Shown one piece after another: positions 62,938-64,000 of a stretch of 64,000 nt of DNA. The position numbers and the translations under genes were made by a program. The notes under the pieces are model-generated. The model had not been told where the DNA came from and did not search any database. It saw only the letters and a program-made list of their open reading frames with translations. Source of the stretch: JACCXG01 sp963750935 (GTDB lineage: Bacteria; Acidobacteriota; Vicinamibacteria; Vicinamibacterales; 2-12-FULL-66-21). Position 1 is the first letter of the stretch; every line of letters begins with the position of its first letter. The stretch spans positions 434,001-498,000 of the forward strand of contig CAVVSR010000014.1 of assembly GCA_963750935.1 (NCBI GenBank), written 5' to 3'.

Positions 62938-64000
62938 ATGCGTTCCGCGGCGATTGGGCAATCCATTCCGCGAAAAGAGGCGCGCCACAAAGTGACGGGG
63001 CGCGCCCGTTACGTCGACGACCTCACGCTGCCGGGCATGCTGCACGGCGTGACGGTGCGCAGCAGTGTGGCGCGCGGCGTGATCCGCGACATCGACTTCG
63101 AGCCGGGCATTCCCTGGGACGAGCTCACCGTCGTCACCGCGGACGACGTGCCCGGCACGAACCGCGTCGCGCTGATCGTGGACGATCAGCCCTACCTCGC
63201 CAGCGACGTCGTCAACCATCCCGAAGAACCGGTCGTGCTGCTCGCGCACCACGACCGGCAGCTGCTCGAAGAGGCGCGCCGGCGCGTGAAGATCGTCGTC
63301 GAGCCGCAGCCTGCCGTGTTCACGATCGACGACGCGCTGGCGCGGCGGCAGATCGTGTGGGGCGACGACAACCTGTTCAAGTCCTACGTCGTCTCGCGCG
63401 GCGACGTGGATGCCGCCTGGGCCACGGCCCACCTCGTCGTCGAGGGGGAGTACGAGACGGGTGCGCAGGAACAGCTCTACATCGAGCCCAACGGCATGCT
63501 GGCGGTGGCCGACCCCGAATCGGGCGTGACCGTCTGGGGCTCGATGCAGTGCCCCTACTACATCCATCGCTCGCTCCTCCGGCTGTTCAACCTGTCGTCC
63601 GAGCGCGTGCGGGTCGTGCAGATGGACACCGGCGGCGGATTCGGCGGCAAGGAGGAGTATCCGTCGATCGTCGCCGGCCACGCCGCATTGCTGGCGTGGA
63701 AGTCGGGCCGGCCGGTGAAGATGATCTACGACCGCCTCGAGGACATGGTGGCCACGACGAAGCGGCACCCGTCGCGGACGCGTCACCGCACCGCCGTGGA
63801 CGCGGACGGCCGGCTGATCGCGATGGACATCGAGTTCGTGATCGACGGCGGCGCCTACTGCACGCTGTCCCCGGTCGTGCTCTCGCGAGGGACGATCCAC
63901 GCGTCGGGACCGTATCTGTGTCCGAACGTCCGGATCAGGTCGAAGGCGGTGGCGACCAACGCGCCGCCGCACGGCGCGTTTCGCGGCTTCGGTGCGCCGC
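62938..64000 (+). CDS. Xanthine dehydrogenase/aldehyde oxidase family large subunit (partial at window end)
   Basis: The frame from ATG 62938 is open to the window edge (~354 codons). 'IPRKEARHKVTGRARYVDDL' is the usual opening of molybdopterin-binding large subunits. 'VVEGEYETGAQEQLYIEPNG' and 'MDTGGGFGGKEEYPSIVAGH' are the characteristic motifs, and 'GAFRGFGAP' begins the cofactor region. It would be a molybdenum-cofactor hydroxylase. FAD and Fe-S subunits are not seen upstream, and the substrate is unknown. Confidence 0.92.
   Translation, partial: MRSAAIGQSIPRKEARHKVTGRARYVDDLTLPGMLHGVTVRSSVARGVIRDIDFEPGIPWDELTVVTADDVPGTNRVALIVDDQPYLASDVVNHPEEPVVLLAHHDRQLLEEARRRVKIVVEPQPAVFTIDDALARRQIVWGDDNLFKSYVVSRGDVDAAWATAHLVVEGEYETGAQEQLYIEPNGMLAVADPESGVTVWGSMQCPYYIHRSLLRLFNLSSERVRVVQMDTGGGFGGKEEYPSIVAGHAALLAWKSGRPVKMIYDRLEDMVATTKRHPSRTRHRTAVDADGRLIAMDIEFVIDGGAYCTLSPVVLSRGTIHASGPYLCPNVRIRSKAVATNAPPHGAFRGFGAP

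Overview
The window is high-GC bacterial chromosome with densely packed genes. The complete 16S rRNA gene (about 37.76-39.31 kb), together with the enzyme repertoire, outer-membrane beta-barrel proteins and a TonB-receptor tail, suggests an Acidobacteriota member, most likely class Vicinamibacteria (old subgroup 6). This is recognition from memory, not a database result. I see no phage, insertion sequence or CRISPR array.

Layout. 0-5 kb: the end of a TonB-dependent receptor, then a membrane sensor histidine kinase and its NtrC-type sigma-54 activator. 5-13.5 kb (minus strand): a tightly coupled operon running STAS protein, UbiA/DPPR-synthase-like prenyltransferase, DUF362 protein, a protein with a polybasic tail, and four glycosyltransferases, probably making an envelope glycan or glycolipid. 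13.6-17.9 kb (minus): an RND efflux pump and its adaptor. 18.1-18.8 kb (minus): a zinc-ribbon protein and rpsU. 18.9-34 kb (plus): most of de novo purine synthesis (purD, purE, purB, purS, purQ, purL, purF, purM, purN), interleaved with mtaB, an M16 peptidase and an exported HEAT-repeat protein, with rlmN on the opposite strand. purK, purC and purH are not here. 34-37 kb: a metallophosphoesterase, a methyltransferase and tyrS.

37-43.7 kb is a complete rrn operon: three tandem sigma-70-type promoters, a leader with boxA, 16S, tRNA-Ile(GAT), tRNA-Ala(TGC), 23S, 5S and a strong intrinsic terminator. Long complementary arms flank 16S (19 bp) and 23S (28 bp) and are the expected precursor-processing stems.

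43.7-64 kb is mixed: a CxxC-rich orphan protein, a Ser/Thr kinase with TPRs, an alpha/beta hydrolase plus AlkB pair, an MFS nucleoside-type permease, a methyltransferase, a PagL-like lipid A deacylase and other outer-membrane proteins, a beta-lactamase-fold protein lacking its catalytic residues, PPK2, oligoendopeptidase F, an exported PI3/4-kinase-like protein, a lone receiver domain, a VOC-fusion protein, a MATE exporter, a YpfJ-like zinc metallopeptidase and the start of a molybdopterin oxidoreductase large subunit.

Caution: at least nine genes are broken by what look like single-base indels, while the purine genes, tyrS and rRNAs are clean. The pattern fits residual assembly error better than mass pseudogenisation. 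I therefore report several frameshifted genes as one feature each and give the approximate frameshift position.
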